Assembly: GCF_022829605.1 (NCBI RefSeq)
Contig: NZ_JAKSYD010000253.1
Location: 140,200 to 204,199, forward strand
DNA from: Methylobacterium sp. E-065
GTDB taxonomy: Bacteria; Pseudomonadota; Alphaproteobacteria; Rhizobiales; Beijerinckiaceae
DNA: 64,000 nt
Direction of reading: 5' to 3'
In this document: one piece after another, positions 52,906-61,846 of the stretch
Numbering within the stretch: the stretch's first letter is position 1
Layout: every line of letters starts with the position of its first letter
The notes under the pieces: model-generated
The model's database searches: none
What the model saw: only the letters and a program-made list of their open reading frames with translations
Told to the model about the DNA's origin: nothing
Position numbers and translations under genes: made by a program

Positions 52906-53763
52906 GTGACCGCTCCCCGCACCGTCTATCTCAACGGCGAATTCCTTCCCTTCGAGCAGGCCCGCGTGCCGATCATGGATCGCGGTTTCCTGTTCGCGGA
53001 CGGAATTTACGAGGTCTCGGCGATCCTCGATGGCAAGCTTGTCGACAACGCCGCCCATCTGGCGCGCCTCGACCGGTCGCTCGGTGAAATCGGCATCCGC
53101 AACCCGCACGATGCCGCGGGCTGGGAGCGGTTGCAGACGGAGCTCGTCGCCCGCAATGGCGTCACCGAGGGCCTCGTCTACATGCAGGTGACCCGGGGTG
53201 TCGCCGAGCGGGATTTCGCTTTCCCTAAGGGCGATGTCGCGCCGACCGTGATGATGTTCACGCAGGCCAAGACCGTGCTGGACAACCCGCTCGCCGAGAC
53301 GGGCGCGCGGGTAATCACCGTTGAGGATCTCCGCTGGAAGCGCCGGGACATCAAGTCGGTGGCCCTGTTGGCCCAGGTGCTGGCCAAGCAGCAGGCCGCC
53401 GAGGCCGGCGTATCCGAGGCCTGGATGGTGGAAGACGGGGCTGTGACCGAGGGCTCGTCGTCCACAGCTTTCATCGTCAGCCGCGAGCGCGTCCTAGTGA
53501 CCCGGCCGCTGTCGACCGCGCTGCTGCCCGGCATCACCCGCGCCTCGGTGCTACGCCTCGCGCAGGAAGCCGACCTACGGATCGAGGAGCGGCTGATCCC
53601 GGTCGCGGAGGCTTACGAGGCCGCGGAGGCATTCTACACCAGCGCCTCGGCCTTCGTGATGCCGGTGGTGCAGATCGACGACCGGACGATCGGCGAGGGG
53701 CGTCCCGGTCCGATCACCCGACGCATGCGCGAGCTCTACATCGCGGCTGCGCGGCAGGGCTGA
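52906..53763 (+). CDS. dat: D-amino-acid transaminase (class IV PLP aminotransferase)
   Basis: The product is 285 residues and belongs to the fold-type IV PLP family. The PLP lysine lies in RRDIKSVALLAQVLAKQQA. Other family marks are DRGFLFADGIYEV, EAWMVEDGAVTEGSSSTAFI and TRPLSTALLPGITRASVL. The enzyme interconverts D-Ala and D-Glu with keto acids, supplying D-amino acids for the cell wall. A branched-chain or 4-amino-4-deoxychorismate role is less likely given the sequence. Start GTG 52906 has AGGAAGG upstream; the longer frame to 52783 overlaps purB. Confidence 0.88.
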   Translation: MTAPRTVYLNGEFLPFEQARVPIMDRGFLFADGIYEVSAILDGKLVDNAAHLARLDRSLGEIGIRNPHDAAGWERLQTELVARNGVTEGLVYMQVTRGVAERDFAFPKGDVAPTVMMFTQAKTVLDNPLAETGARVITVEDLRWKRRDIKSVALLAQVLAKQQAAEAGVSEAWMVEDGAVTEGSSSTAFIVSRERVLVTRPLSTALLPGITRASVLRLAQEADLRIEERLIPVAEAYEAAEAFYTSASAFVMPVVQIDDRTIGEGRPGPITRRMRELYIAAARQG

Positions 53764-53861
53764 GAGCTTCCGCCGGTCGATCCGGAAGCGGCTCGTCCCA
53801 GGAACGGATGCCGCCCCCGACTGTTCCTCCCCGAAATCGGAGACGAGAGGGGAGACGGATC

Positions 53862-54194
53862 GTGCCGAAGATATTCCTGCTTGCCGCAATGGCGACGACT
53901 CTGCTGACCATTCCGGCCTACGCGCAGAACCCAGACGCCCCGCTGAAGGGTCGCGACACGGATCCTGCTTTGCCGCCGCCGACCGAGATGCCGGCTGAGC
54001 GCGTGCGCCCAAGCCCGGACGCGCCGCCGAAGTATCAGTCGCTGAGCGACAAGCTTCAGCAGAATGACGGGGTCATCAAGCCGCCCGCCAATGGAACCGC
54101 CGGAACGGTGGTGAAACCCGATCAGTCGGGCTCCATGCCGGTGATCAAGCCCGATGAACTGCCCGGGCGCGCGCCGGGAACGGAGGCGAAGTAG
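53862..54194 (+). CDS. Exported Pro-rich hypothetical protein
   Basis: The product is 110 residues from GTG 53862 (signal peptide VPKIFLLAAMATTLLTIPAY, cleavage near AYA-QN), with GGGAGACGG just upstream; an in-frame ATG at 53808 is less likely. The mature part is low in complexity, Pro/Lys/Gln-rich (DPALPPPTEMPAERVRPSPD, KPPANGTAGTVVKPDQSGSM). No domain or cysteine is seen. It is probably a disordered periplasmic protein. It lies between dat and purA on the same strand. Confidence 0.65.
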   Translation: MPKIFLLAAMATTLLTIPAYAQNPDAPLKGRDTDPALPPPTEMPAERVRPSPDAPPKYQSLSDKLQQNDGVIKPPANGTAGTVVKPDQSGSMPVIKPDELPGRAPGTEAK

Positions 54195-54337
54195 CCCGCC
54201 GCGATCCGGTCGCGGGTGCGTTATGCGGGCGGATTGCTTGATTTCGCTGCCCGGATCGCGGAAACGGCTGACGACGTGCGCCGCCTGCACCCGTGGGTGG
54301 CGCCGTCCCGGTTTCCGTCGCGGGTAAGCAGGCAGAC

Positions 54338-55630
54338 ATGGCCAACGTCGTCGTTGTGGGCGCCCAGTGGGGCGACGAGGGCAAGGGGAAGATCGTCGAC
54401 TGGCTCTCTGAGCAGGCCGACATCGTGGTTCGCTTTCAGGGCGGGCACAATGCCGGCCATACGCTGGTCATCGACGGCGTCACCTACAAATTGGCGCTTT
54501 TGCCCTCCGGCGTAGTCCGAGGCGGCAAGCTGTCGGTCATCGGCAACGGCGTGGTGGTCGATCCCTGGCACCTCGTGGACGAGATCGATCGGATCAGGGC
54601 GCAGGGCGTCGAGGTCTCGCCCGCCTCATTGCGAATCGCCGACAACGCCACGCTGATCCTGCCGCTGCACCGCGAGCTCGACCATTTCCGCGAGACCGCC
54701 AATACCGGCCTCAAGATCGGCACGACCAAGCGCGGCATCGGTCCGGCCTACGAGGACAAGGTCGGACGCCGGGCAATCCGCGTGGTCGACCTCGCTGATC
54801 CCGAGGCTCTGCCCGCCAAGATCGAGCGGGTGCTGACCCATCACAACGCCCTGCGGCGGGGCCTCGGCATCGACGAGGTGAACGCCGAGGCGCTCCTCGC
54901 CGAGCTGAAGGCGATTGCACCGAAGATTCTGCCCTACGCCGACACCGTCTGGGCGCTGCTCGACGAGGAGCGCCGGGCCGGCAAGCGCATCCTGTTCGAG
55001 GGCGCGCAGGGCGCTTTGCTCGACGTCGATCACGGCACCTACCCGTTCGTCACCTCGTCCAACATCGTGGCCGCGCAGGCCGCGACGGGCTCGGGCCTCG
55101 GCCCGGGCGCGATCGGCTACGTGCTCGGAATCGCCAAGGCCTACACCACGCGGGTGGGGGAGGGGCCGTTCCCGACCGAGCTGTTCGACGAGATCGGCGA
55201 GACGATCGGCAGCCGCGGGCGCGAGTTCGGCGTCAACACCGGACGTAAGCGGCGCTGCGGCTGGTTCGACGCCGTGCTGGTGCGCCAGACGGTGCGGACC
55301 TCGGGCATCCAAGGGATCGCGCTGACCAAGCTCGACATCCTCGACGGGTTCGAGGAGATCCGCGTCTGCACGGGCTACCGGCTGGACGGGCAGACCATCG
55401 ACCATCTGCCGGCGAGCCAGGCCGCTCAGGCGCGCGTCGAGCCCATCTACGAGGTGATCCCGGGCTGGTCCGAGACCACGGCGGGCGCTCGCTCCTGGGC
55501 CGATCTGCCGGCGCAGGCCATCAAGTATGTCCGCCGGATCGAGGAGTTGATCGGCGCGCCCGTGGCGCTGCTCTCCACATCACCGGAGCGCGACGACACG
55601 ATCCTCATGCACAACCCGTTCGAAGACTGA
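54338..55630 (+). CDS. purA: Adenylosuccinate synthetase
   Basis: PurA joins IMP and Asp using GTP to make adenylosuccinate, the first AMP-branch step. The 430-residue product starts MANVVVVGAQWGDEGKGKIV with the GTP-binding loop, then contains FQGGHNAGHTLVIDG, the IMP-binding TNTGLKIGTTKRGIGPAYED-like stretch and the C-terminal Arg-loop region. ATG 54338 was chosen because the frame upstream to 54293 lacks homology. It follows the Pro-rich exported gene by about 140 bases. A small hairpin lies after the stop. Confidence 0.98.
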   Translation: MANVVVVGAQWGDEGKGKIVDWLSEQADIVVRFQGGHNAGHTLVIDGVTYKLALLPSGVVRGGKLSVIGNGVVVDPWHLVDEIDRIRAQGVEVSPASLRIADNATLILPLHRELDHFRETANTGLKIGTTKRGIGPAYEDKVGRRAIRVVDLADPEALPAKIERVLTHHNALRRGLGIDEVNAEALLAELKAIAPKILPYADTVWALLDEERRAGKRILFEGAQGALLDVDHGTYPFVTSSNIVAAQAATGSGLGPGAIGYVLGIAKAYTTRVGEGPFPTELFDEIGETIGSRGREFGVNTGRKRRCGWFDAVLVRQTVRTSGIQGIALTKLDILDGFEEIRVCTGYRLDGQTIDHLPASQAAQARVEPIYEVIPGWSETTAGARSWADLPAQAIKYVRRIEELIGAPVALLSTSPERDDTILMHNPFED

Positions 55631-55650
55631 CGGATCGCACGCTATCGCGT

Positions 55651-55667
55651 TGACGACGCGTCATTTT
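55651..55667 (+). terminator. Short hairpin after purA
   Basis: TGACG (55651-55655), a 3-base loop, CGTCA (55659-55663) and TTTT follow 20 bases after the purA stop codon. The stem is short, so it is only a weak candidate terminator. Confidence 0.4.
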
Positions 55668-55910
55668 GAACGACCCGCCCATATCCAGGCCGCTCCGGCG
55701 TGATCTAGAACGGGTGCGGGGCTCGGCGCCCGTCAGCGCAGCGGGCGGCCATCGACGAACCGATCAGCGTTGGGCCGCGGCCTTGCGCGACGCGGGCACG
55801 ACATCATCGGCCGAGGGCCGCGGCCGATCCCAGTGGGATGGCCGGATCCCTCGGCTCCCGGCCATCGACCGGTGCACCGGCCGGCGGCCGTAGGGGCGGA
55901 TCAGGGGCAC

Positions 55911-57314
55911 ATGGCCGATTACTACCCGCTTCTGGCACGCGCGCTCGCCGCGCTGCCGGATCGAACGCCCGCCCTTCGCAAGGCGGTCTACGACCGCGCG
56001 CGCCATGCCCTGATCAGCCAGCTCCGATCCCTCGATCCGCCTCTGTCCGAGGCCGATATCGATCTTGAGCGCCAGGCTCTGGATGCCGCCATCGAGCGGC
56101 TGGAAGTGGATCACGGCGGGCTTCCGGCCCCGGCCAACGATGCCGCATTGGCGGCCGACCCGGAGCCCGTCCCGGCTCCGGTCGTGCCGGAGCCTGCGCC
56201 ACCGGAACCCGCGCCTCCCCGGCCGCAAATTTCCGAGCCCACGCTGCCCGCGGCCAACCCGCCCTTCGAACGCGTTTTCACGACGCCGACACCCGTTCCG
56301 GGGCCCGCGGACGAGCCGCGCGAGGCTCCGATCACGATCGCCCCGCCGCGGACCGGTGCTTCCCCGAACGTCGCGGCCGAACCGAGCGAGTTCGCTGACG
56401 GTCCGTCACCGGTGGACGAGCCCGATCTCGGCGCCGCGGTCGCCGATGCCGGCAATGGCCGCCAGCGTCCACGCATCGAAGTGGTGCCTCCGCGGGCCGG
56501 ACGCTCGCGGTTGCTGCGCAATTTCTTTGTCGGCGGCATGCTGGCCGTGGTGATCTCCATGATCGCCGTGGCCGCCTTCCTGCTCCGCGACCGACCCCAG
56601 ATCCTCCCGTCGAGCGGGACCGAGACAGCTGACACGCAGCAACCGGACGGAGAGGCCAAATACGGCGACCGCGTCGGCGGTGATGCCGCACCGGCCCCGC
56701 GGCCGTCACCCCGCCCGAACAGCGCTCCGCCTCCACGTGCCGTGGCGCCGTCCTCTGACTCCGCAGTGTCGGTCGCCCAGAGAGCCGAGCTGATCGAAGA
56801 GGTGCCGGGCACCGAGAACGCCCAGCCGACCCTGCTGTCGGGCCGTGTGACGTGGCGGCTCGATACGGTCAACGGGGATCAGGGGCAGCCGCTTCAGAAC
56901 GCCGTGGTGGCGACGGTGACGATTCCGGATGCCGGGCTTACGCTGGTCATGACGATCCAGCGCAATCTCGATGCGACCCTGCCGGCCTCCCATACGGTCA
57001 ATTTAGCTTTCAGCCAGACCGGCGGCGGAGACGTTCGGACGATCCAGGATATCGGTCTGCTTCAAGCGAAGGACGACCAGAACGCCCGCGGCTCACCGGT
57101 GTCGGGTCTTCCGGTCCGTGTCCGCGACAATCTGTTCTTGATCGGTCTGTCGTCGCTGCCCAACGATGTCGAGCGCAACACGGATCTTCTGCTGCACAAG
57201 AACTGGTTCGATCTGGCCCTGCGCTACAATTCCGGACGGCGCGCGGTCCTAACCTTTGAGAAGGGCTCCACGGGGTCCCAGGTGATGCAGAACGCCTTCG
57301 CGTCCTGGCAGTAA
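55911..57314 (+). CDS. Conserved membrane-anchored protein, function unknown
   Basis: The product is 467 residues from ATG 55911 (MADYYPLLARALAALPDRTP). A cytoplasmic region with an N-terminal helical motif (residues 1-70; ARALAALPDRTPALRKAVYD, RARHALISQLRSLDPPLSEA) and a Pro/Ala-rich linker leads to one membrane span (LRNFFVGGMLAVVISMIAVA, near residue 200). A periplasmic C-terminal domain of about 180 residues follows, beginning EEVPGTENAQPTLLSGRVTW. This is the layout of a Rhizobiales conserved protein family of unknown function located near purA/rpoH. Its frame upstream of 55911 is unsupported. It is convergent with rpoH. Confidence 0.8.
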   Translation: MADYYPLLARALAALPDRTPALRKAVYDRARHALISQLRSLDPPLSEADIDLERQALDAAIERLEVDHGGLPAPANDAALAADPEPVPAPVVPEPAPPEPAPPRPQISEPTLPAANPPFERVFTTPTPVPGPADEPREAPITIAPPRTGASPNVAAEPSEFADGPSPVDEPDLGAAVADAGNGRQRPRIEVVPPRAGRSRLLRNFFVGGMLAVVISMIAVAAFLLRDRPQILPSSGTETADTQQPDGEAKYGDRVGGDAAPAPRPSPRPNSAPPPRAVAPSSDSAVSVAQRAELIEEVPGTENAQPTLLSGRVTWRLDTVNGDQGQPLQNAVVATVTIPDAGLTLVMTIQRNLDATLPASHTVNLAFSQTGGGDVRTIQDIGLLQAKDDQNARGSPVSGLPVRVRDNLFLIGLSSLPNDVERNTDLLLHKNWFDLALRYNSGRRAVLTFEKGSTGSQVMQNAFASWQ

Positions 57315-57329
57315 AGGCATGCGGCGGCG

Positions 57330-57354
57330 CGGGCGGCCGTTTAGGGGCCGCCCG
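57330..57354. terminator. Hairpin between convergent membrane-protein gene and rpoH
   Basis: CGGGCGGCC (57330-57338) pairs with 57346-57354 around a 7-base loop. It lies 15 bases after the plus-strand stop codon and 8 bases after the rpoH stop codon; T tails are weak on both sides. Confidence 0.6.
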
Positions 57355-57361
57355 GGAAACG

Positions 57362-58255
57362 TCAGTGCGCTTCGATGCCCGTGCGCGGCAGCTCGCGGTT
57401 CGCGATGTTGCGCTTGACCGCCTCCTGCACCTTCTCGAAGGCGCGCACCTCGATCTGCCGCACGCGCTCGCGTGAGACGCCGAACTCGCCCGAGAGATCC
57501 TCCAGCGTGATCGGATCATCGGCAAGCCGCCGAGCTTCGAAGATGCGGCGCTCGCGCGGGTTGAGCACGCTGAGTGCGTCCCGCAGGGCCGAGAGGCGGT
57601 TCTGCCCCTCCTGCTCGTGGGCCAGCACGGTCTCTTGGCTGGGTGCATTGTCGACCAGCCAGTCCTGCCACTCGCCCTCGCCCTCCTCGCGCAGGGGGGC
57701 ATTGAGCGACGTGTCGCCGGACAGGCGCCGGTTCATGTCGATCACGTCCTGCTCGGGCACGCCGAGGCGGGTGGCGATCTGCTTTACCTGATCGGGCTTG
57801 AGGTCGCCCTCGTCGAGGGCCGAGATCTTCCCCTTGGCCTTGCGCAGGTTGAAGAACAGCTTCTTCTGGTTCGCCGTGGTGCCCATCTTCACGAGCGACC
57901 ACGAGCGCAGGATGTATTCCTGGATCGCGGCCTTGATCCACCACATGGCGTAGGTGGCGAGCCGGAAGCCCTTGTCGGGATCGAAGCGCTTCACCGCCTG
58001 CATCAGACCGACATTGCCTTCGGACACGACCTCGCCGATCGGCAAGCCGTAGCCGCGGTAGCCCATGGCGATCTTGGCGACGAGGCGCAGGTGCGACGTC
58101 ACGAGCCGATGCGCGGCCTCACGGTCGCCGGCGTCCCGCCAGGCCTTGGCCAGCGTGAACTCCTCCGTCGGCTCCAGCATCGGGAACTTGCGGATCTCGT
58201 CGAGGTAGCGCGACAGGCCACCTTCATTGGCGAGCACGGGCAGCGCACCGGCCAT
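57362..58255 (-). CDS. rpoH: RNA polymerase heat-shock sigma factor RpoH
   Basis: RpoH (sigma-32) directs RNA polymerase to heat-shock and related promoters. The 297-residue product has region 2 with GEVVSEGNVGLMQAVKRFDP, then LATYAMWWIKAAIQEYILRS, the RpoH box QKKLFFNLRKAKGKI (near residue 129-143), and region 4 with the HTH LEDLSGEFGVSRERVRQIEV. The RpoH box identifies it as RpoH, not RpoD. ATG 58255 begins MAGALPVLANEGGLSRYLDE. It is convergent with a membrane-protein gene and downstream of rluA-like gene. Alphaproteobacteria often have more than one RpoH. Confidence 0.97.
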   Translation of the reverse strand: MAGALPVLANEGGLSRYLDEIRKFPMLEPTEEFTLAKAWRDAGDREAAHRLVTSHLRLVAKIAMGYRGYGLPIGEVVSEGNVGLMQAVKRFDPDKGFRLATYAMWWIKAAIQEYILRSWSLVKMGTTANQKKLFFNLRKAKGKISALDEGDLKPDQVKQIATRLGVPEQDVIDMNRRLSGDTSLNAPLREEGEGEWQDWLVDNAPSQETVLAHEQEGQNRLSALRDALSVLNPRERRIFEARRLADDPITLEDLSGEFGVSRERVRQIEVRAFEKVQEAVKRNIANRELPRTGIEAH

Positions 58256-58490
58256 GGCTTTCTCCTGGACCTAAGTCCCCCTAACGGGCGGACGCGACGG
58301 GCAACAGTGCCGTCCACTCGGGCCGCTCTTGAGCCGACCCTGCCGGCCACCCATTTGGTATGGGTCGCCGGGGCCGGTCGCGATCGAGGACACCTACGTC
58401 ATCATCAACGCGCAATCGGCCAAATCAGTTTGTACCATGGCACGATGTGACGCGGTACGGGGTGTTGTTTCGCACGCGTGCCGACCGGGG

Positions 58491-59549
58491 TTACAGACTG
58501 GTCCGGTCCGAGCCATCCGCGCGCAACTGCGTCAATAACGCAGTCAGATCCGGCGGCAGCGGACTCTCGAACCGCAGCGTCGCCCCGGTGCGCGGATGGC
58601 TGAACCCGAGCAGCGCGGCATGGAGTGCCTGGCGGCCGAGCGCCGTCAGCGCGGCTCGCGCGTCCGCTGAGAGGCGTGACGCCTTGGTGCGGAACCCGCC
58701 GCCATAGACAGGGTCGCCGAGCAGCGGATGGCCGCGATGGGCCATGTGCACGCGGATCTGGTGCGTTCGCCCCGTCTCCAGGCGGCATTGGACCAGGGAC
58801 GCATCCGGATAAGTCTCAGTGACCGAGTAATGCGTGATGGCGTGGCGGCCGGACGTATCCGAGACCACCGCGATCTTCTCACGATGGAAGTGGGAGCGTG
58901 CCAGATTCGCGCTGATCGTACCCGTGCGCGGCTGCGGCAGGCCCCAGACGATGGCGGCGTAGGCACGCTCCAACGGACCGGTGCGGCCGTGGTCGGCGAA
59001 CTGCGCGGTCAAACCCTGATGGGCGGCATCGTTCTTGGCGACGACGATCAGGCCGCTCGTGTCCTTGTCGAGGCGATGGACGATCCCGGGCCTGCGCACG
59101 CCGCCGATCCCGGAGAGGCTGGCTCCGCAATGGGCGATCAGCGCGTTCACCAGGGTCCCGCTCTCGTGCCCGGGCGCAGGATGCACCACGAGACCGGCCG
59201 GCTTGTCGATGACGATCAGGTCGTCGTCCTCGAACACGATCGGCAGGTCCGTTTCCTCCGCCGCCGGTTCCGCCGGTATCGGCGGGGGCAGGGTCAGGAC
59301 GATGCGGGCTCCCACCGCGACCTTTACGGCCGGATCGCGCATCAACGCCCCATCCCGGCTGACGTGACCCTCGCGGATGAGATCCTGCAAGCGCGCGCGG
59401 GACAGATCCCCAAACAGCGCCACCAAGGCGCGATCAAGCCGGATGCCGCCCTCGGCTACGGTGCCGACGCGTTCCTCGTTGCTGTTGTCCACCACGTCTC
59501 CGATCCGCAACCTATTCGCCCCGCCGATGCGAATTTCCCTGGAAGGCAC
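58491..59549 (-). CDS. RluA-family pseudouridine synthase (RluD-like)
   Basis: The product is about 352 residues from GTG 59549, an S4 RNA-binding domain (RLDRALVALFGDLSRARLQD) followed by the pseudouridine synthase domain with the catalytic Asp in VHRLDKDTSGLIVVAKN. Other marks are HPAPGHESGTLVNALIAHCG and TGRTHQIRVHMAHRGHPLLG. Likely target is 23S rRNA (RluD type). Start codons are uncertain: GTG 59549 (with GAGGAG close upstream), GTG 59495 and GTG 59492 are all candidates. The longer frame to 59636 would overlap the tRNA-Glu gene on the opposite strand, so it is rejected. Confidence 0.92.
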   Translation of the reverse strand: MPSREIRIGGANRLRIGDVVDNSNEERVGTVAEGGIRLDRALVALFGDLSRARLQDLIREGHVSRDGALMRDPAVKVAVGARIVLTLPPPIPAEPAAEETDLPIVFEDDDLIVIDKPAGLVVHPAPGHESGTLVNALIAHCGASLSGIGGVRRPGIVHRLDKDTSGLIVVAKNDAAHQGLTAQFADHGRTGPLERAYAAIVWGLPQPRTGTISANLARSHFHREKIAVVSDTSGRHAITHYSVTETYPDASLVQCRLETGRTHQIRVHMAHRGHPLLGDPVYGGGFRTKASRLSADARAALTALGRQALHAALLGFSHPRTGATLRFESPLPPDLTALLTQLRADGSDRTSL

Positions 59550-59597
59550 TTGCTCCTCAGGCGGGTGGTGGCTATAGCACCCCCGCGCCGCCGGAAA

Positions 59598-59673
59598 GCT
59601 CCCATCGTCTAGCGGTCTAGGACGTCGCCCTCTCACGGCGAAAACAGGGGTTCGATTCCCCTTGGGAGCGCCA
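59598..59673 (+). tRNA. tRNA-Glu (anticodon CTC)
   Basis: A 76-base sequence with encoded CCA. The acceptor stem GCTCCCA pairs with TGGGAGC. The anticodon stem-loop TCGCC-CTCTCAC-GGCGA carries anticodon CTC. The T-arm is AGGGGTTCGATTCCCCT. It is divergent from the pseudouridine synthase gene, about 50 bases away. Confidence 0.96.
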
Positions 59674-60156
59674 CCGGCGCATACATCCGGAACTTTTATA
59701 GAAGCTTCACAGGAATCGGGCGTAATCCCGCTTTCCTGGTGGGTCCATGCTGGTCACTCGCGAAGCGCTTCCGGACCCTATTGGCGAGGCCAGCGCGCTG
59801 AGTGTCGCGTGATCGCGCCACCGCCGGAATGTCTGGGTGATCCGCAGCGGCGGATCGACTTGGTTTCGGGTCTGACCCGCGATCTGTTCCGCGCGAGCGA
59901 ACGCGGACCCGCCAACAGGCTGCCACGCAAATGCTCCTGACCGGTTCTGGCGGGATCTTGATGTGTCTCGGGCGAGGCGTCCTCAGTGCCCTCGTAGTCA
60001 GCTTCGCCATGGGCCGAGAGCAGCATCAGGCCGCATCAGCTGCGTCTCCGTCGAGAGCCGGATCGCTGCCGCCTCACCCGTTCACAGGAGGCATTCGATT
60101 CTGCTGAAAATTTAGCTCTCGACGACGCGAAGTCTAATCCTCAATCGCACACAGGT
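59674..60156. other. Intergenic region after tRNA-Glu
   Basis: Only an imperfect hairpin is seen at about 59709-59737 (CAGGAA...CGGG...CCCG...TTCCTG), with no T tail. A 48-codon frame at 59961-60107 (MCLGRGVLSALVVSFAMGRE) has a hydrophobic N-terminus but no ribosome-binding site. I see no convincing gene. Confidence 0.4.
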
Positions 60157-60219
60157 TTGGATCGCCGCAAGGTTGTATTTACAGTCTATCACTATCCTCG
60201 GTTGCGGAACCTCCGCGCG

Positions 60220-60540
60220 ATGTCAGCCGAGATGACGGTGGCCTCTTCCTTCACGCCGGACCATGGGCATCCGTCTGCAATCGCCAGCGCTCGAGGGACG
60301 CATGACGATCTCGACGGTGACATCCGCCCGTCATCGTTAACGCTTCAAGTACTGGGTATTCTTTTAAAAATCCTAATCTTGATATCGAGCCTTCCCGTGC
60401 TCGTGATTGCGCTGGTCGCTGAGAGATTCTTGCACAAACAGCCGACCATACAGCGCACCGTAACCGGTACTTTTGTAGCTCTCAGCGTTGTCAACGCAGC
60501 AGGGTTGATCCTGACGATCCTGTATTATTTGCTCGCTTGA
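60220..60540 (+). CDS. Small hypothetical membrane protein
   Basis: The product is 106 residues from ATG 60220; a TTG at 60157 would give 127. A polar N-terminal half (MSAEMTVASSFTPDHGHPSA then ARGTHDDLDGDIRPSSLTL) precedes two hydrophobic helices (LGILLKILILISSLPVLVIA and GTFVALSVVNAAGLILTILY). The ribosome-binding site is weak. No family is recognised. The frame is somewhat A/T-richer than its neighbours. It lies in a low-density region between tRNA-Glu and the sigma-factor locus. Confidence 0.5.
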   Translation: MSAEMTVASSFTPDHGHPSAIASARGTHDDLDGDIRPSSLTLQVLGILLKILILISSLPVLVIALVAERFLHKQPTIQRTVTGTFVALSVVNAAGLILTILYYLLA

Positions 60541-60665
60541 GATAGACATTGAGGACAACGCTCGACGCCTATTCAGATCCTCACGAACACCGAGGCTTTT
60601 ATGATCCTCTCCTTTACCTTCGGGCCCTGAAGTGACGGCTGGACGCGTCCGGCTTGTATCCTGCG

Positions 60666-60848
60666 ATGATGGCGTCGCTCGCGCAGACGCTGCAAAGGGA
60701 CCTGATCTCCCGCGGCGGAGCCACCCCGGCGCAGCGCGGCGCCAGCGACGATACTGGAACGCGCACTTACGCGTTCGAGAGCGCCTCGGTCACACCCGTG
60801 TCGCGAAGAGGCGACACGCTGATGCACCGGCACCCGTCAATCCTTTAG
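60666..60848 (+). CDS. Possible small protein (uncertain)
   Basis: ATG ATG 60666 opens 60 codons (MMASLAQTLQRDLISRGGAT ... SVTPVSRRGDTLMHRHPSIL), with about three quarters G/C in third positions, which is compatible with coding. No ribosome-binding site, hydrophobic segment or known family is visible. Its last bases overlap the end of the minus-strand frame at 60837-61178. It could be a non-coding region with chance bias. Confidence 0.3.
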   Translation: MMASLAQTLQRDLISRGGATPAQRGASDDTGTRTYAFESASVTPVSRRGDTLMHRHPSIL

Positions 60849-61178
60849 ATCCGGGCCGGCGGGGTCGCCCGGAGGCACATCCGGACCAGGGCCGGCCCGC
60901 TCGCCGTCGGGCGGGTTATCGACGGGTTCCGAGGGCTCGTCGGCGCCGAGGGGGCGCTCACGCGACGGCGGTGCCGGATCCGGCCGTTCGTCGTCGGACG
61001 GTGGCTCCGCCCGTCGACCTGCATGAAGCCTGTGGGGTTCGAGACACCGCGCAGAAGCCGGGCGGGGTGGGGGAGAACGTCCTCGACCGGCTCCCGGATC
61101 AATCCACCTGCCTTGGGCAGACAGCGCAGGAGCAGTGGGTGCTGCCCGGAGGAGCGTTGACGGAGAGACGGGCGTCAT
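60837..61178 (-). CDS. Pro-rich hypothetical protein coupled to the sigma gene (uncertain)
   Basis: The frame of 113 codons begins at ATG 61178, overlapping the stop of the sigma-factor gene by ATGA. The C-terminal half is acidic and Pro-rich (RPLGADEPSEPVDNPPDGER then AGPGPDVPPGDPAGPDLKD) with good G/C3, but the first half has poor third-position bias, whereas a +1 frame (TTG 61102) shows good bias there (LIREPVEDVLPHPARLLRGV). This suggests either a frameshift near 61010 or a spurious frame. Its location suggests a regulator of the sigma factor, but no anti-sigma motif is clear. Treat as unproven. Confidence 0.3.
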   Translation of the reverse strand: MTPVSPSTLLRAAPTAPALSAQGRWIDPGAGRGRSPPPRPASARCLEPHRLHAGRRAEPPSDDERPDPAPPSRERPLGADEPSEPVDNPPDGERAGPGPDVPPGDPAGPDLKD

Positions 61179-61846
61179 GCGCCGAGTTCCTGAGTCAGGC
61201 GTTCGCGGGCTCGGCTGACGCGGCTCTTCACGGTGCCGGACGGACAGCCGATCACGCTCGCGGCAGCTTCGTAGGGCAGGCCGTCGACGGCGACCAGCAT
61301 CAGCGCCTCCCGGTGGGCGGGTTCGAGCCGGCCGATCGCCGCCTGGAGATCGCGCAGGCGGAGCGAGTGATCCTGCCGGGGCGGTTCAGAGAGGTGGGCC
61401 GCGTGCGCGCCGTCGGGGTCCGGCACTTCGCGACTGCGCTTGCGGCGCCCGTTGATGAAGCCGTTGCGCAGGATCGTGAACAACCACGCCACCAGGCTGG
61501 TCCCGGGCTCGAACCGTCCGCGGTGCTCCCAGGCCTTCAAGAGGGTGAACTGCACGAGGTCGTCGGCCTCGTTGCCATCGAAGGTCAGGGACAGCGCGTA
61601 GCGGCGTAGCCGTGGGACGAGGCCGATCAGGTCATCCTTGAAGGCGTTCGGCAGTTGGCGGCACGTGTCGGCCGTATCCAACACCGCCGAGAGCCGTCCG
61701 AGCACCGCACCGAGCGGCGAGTTCGGATCGACTGCGGCAACTTCTGGATAGTATTCGCGCAACCGTTCCGCGAGATCCCCAGGGACAAAAGTATGATGGC
61801 ACCCGGCCCAGTCGGGCGCGTCGCGCAGTTCGTCGGCGGGTTGCAC
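61175..61846 (-). CDS. ECF sigma factor, EcfG-like
   Basis: The product is 223 residues from GTG 61846. Sigma region 2 is seen in LVPRLRRYALSLTFDGNEAD then DLVQFTLLKAWEHRGRFEPG and TSLVAWLFTILRN, and region 4 in RLEPAHREALMLVAVDGLPY then EAAASVIGCPSGTVKSRVSR. The NEADDLVQ-like and GTSLVAWLFTILRN motifs match the EcfG (general stress) group. Compared with classic EcfG proteins it has an N-terminal extension of about 70 residues; GTG 61705 or 61684 would shorten it. It is divergent from the PAS-LuxR regulator. No phyR or stand-alone nepR gene adjoins it. Confidence 0.88.
   Translation of the reverse strand: MQPADELRDAPDWAGCHHTFVPGDLAERLREYYPEVAAVDPNSPLGAVLGRLSAVLDTADTCRQLPNAFKDDLIGLVPRLRRYALSLTFDGNEADDLVQFTLLKAWEHRGRFEPGTSLVAWLFTILRNGFINGRRKRSREVPDPDGAHAAHLSEPPRQDHSLRLRDLQAAIGRLEPAHREALMLVAVDGLPYEAAASVIGCPSGTVKSRVSRARERLTQELGA

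Noticed and set aside
59549..59636. N-terminal extension of the pseudouridine synthase frame across tRNA-Glu
   Set aside because: It would need the gene to begin inside the tRNA on the opposite strand; later starts are adequate.
59709..59737. Imperfect hairpin after tRNA-Glu
   Set aside because: No T tail and many mismatches, so it is not reported as a terminator.
59961..60107. 48-codon frame with hydrophobic N-terminus after tRNA-Glu
   Set aside because: No ribosome-binding site, and the rest of the product looks random.
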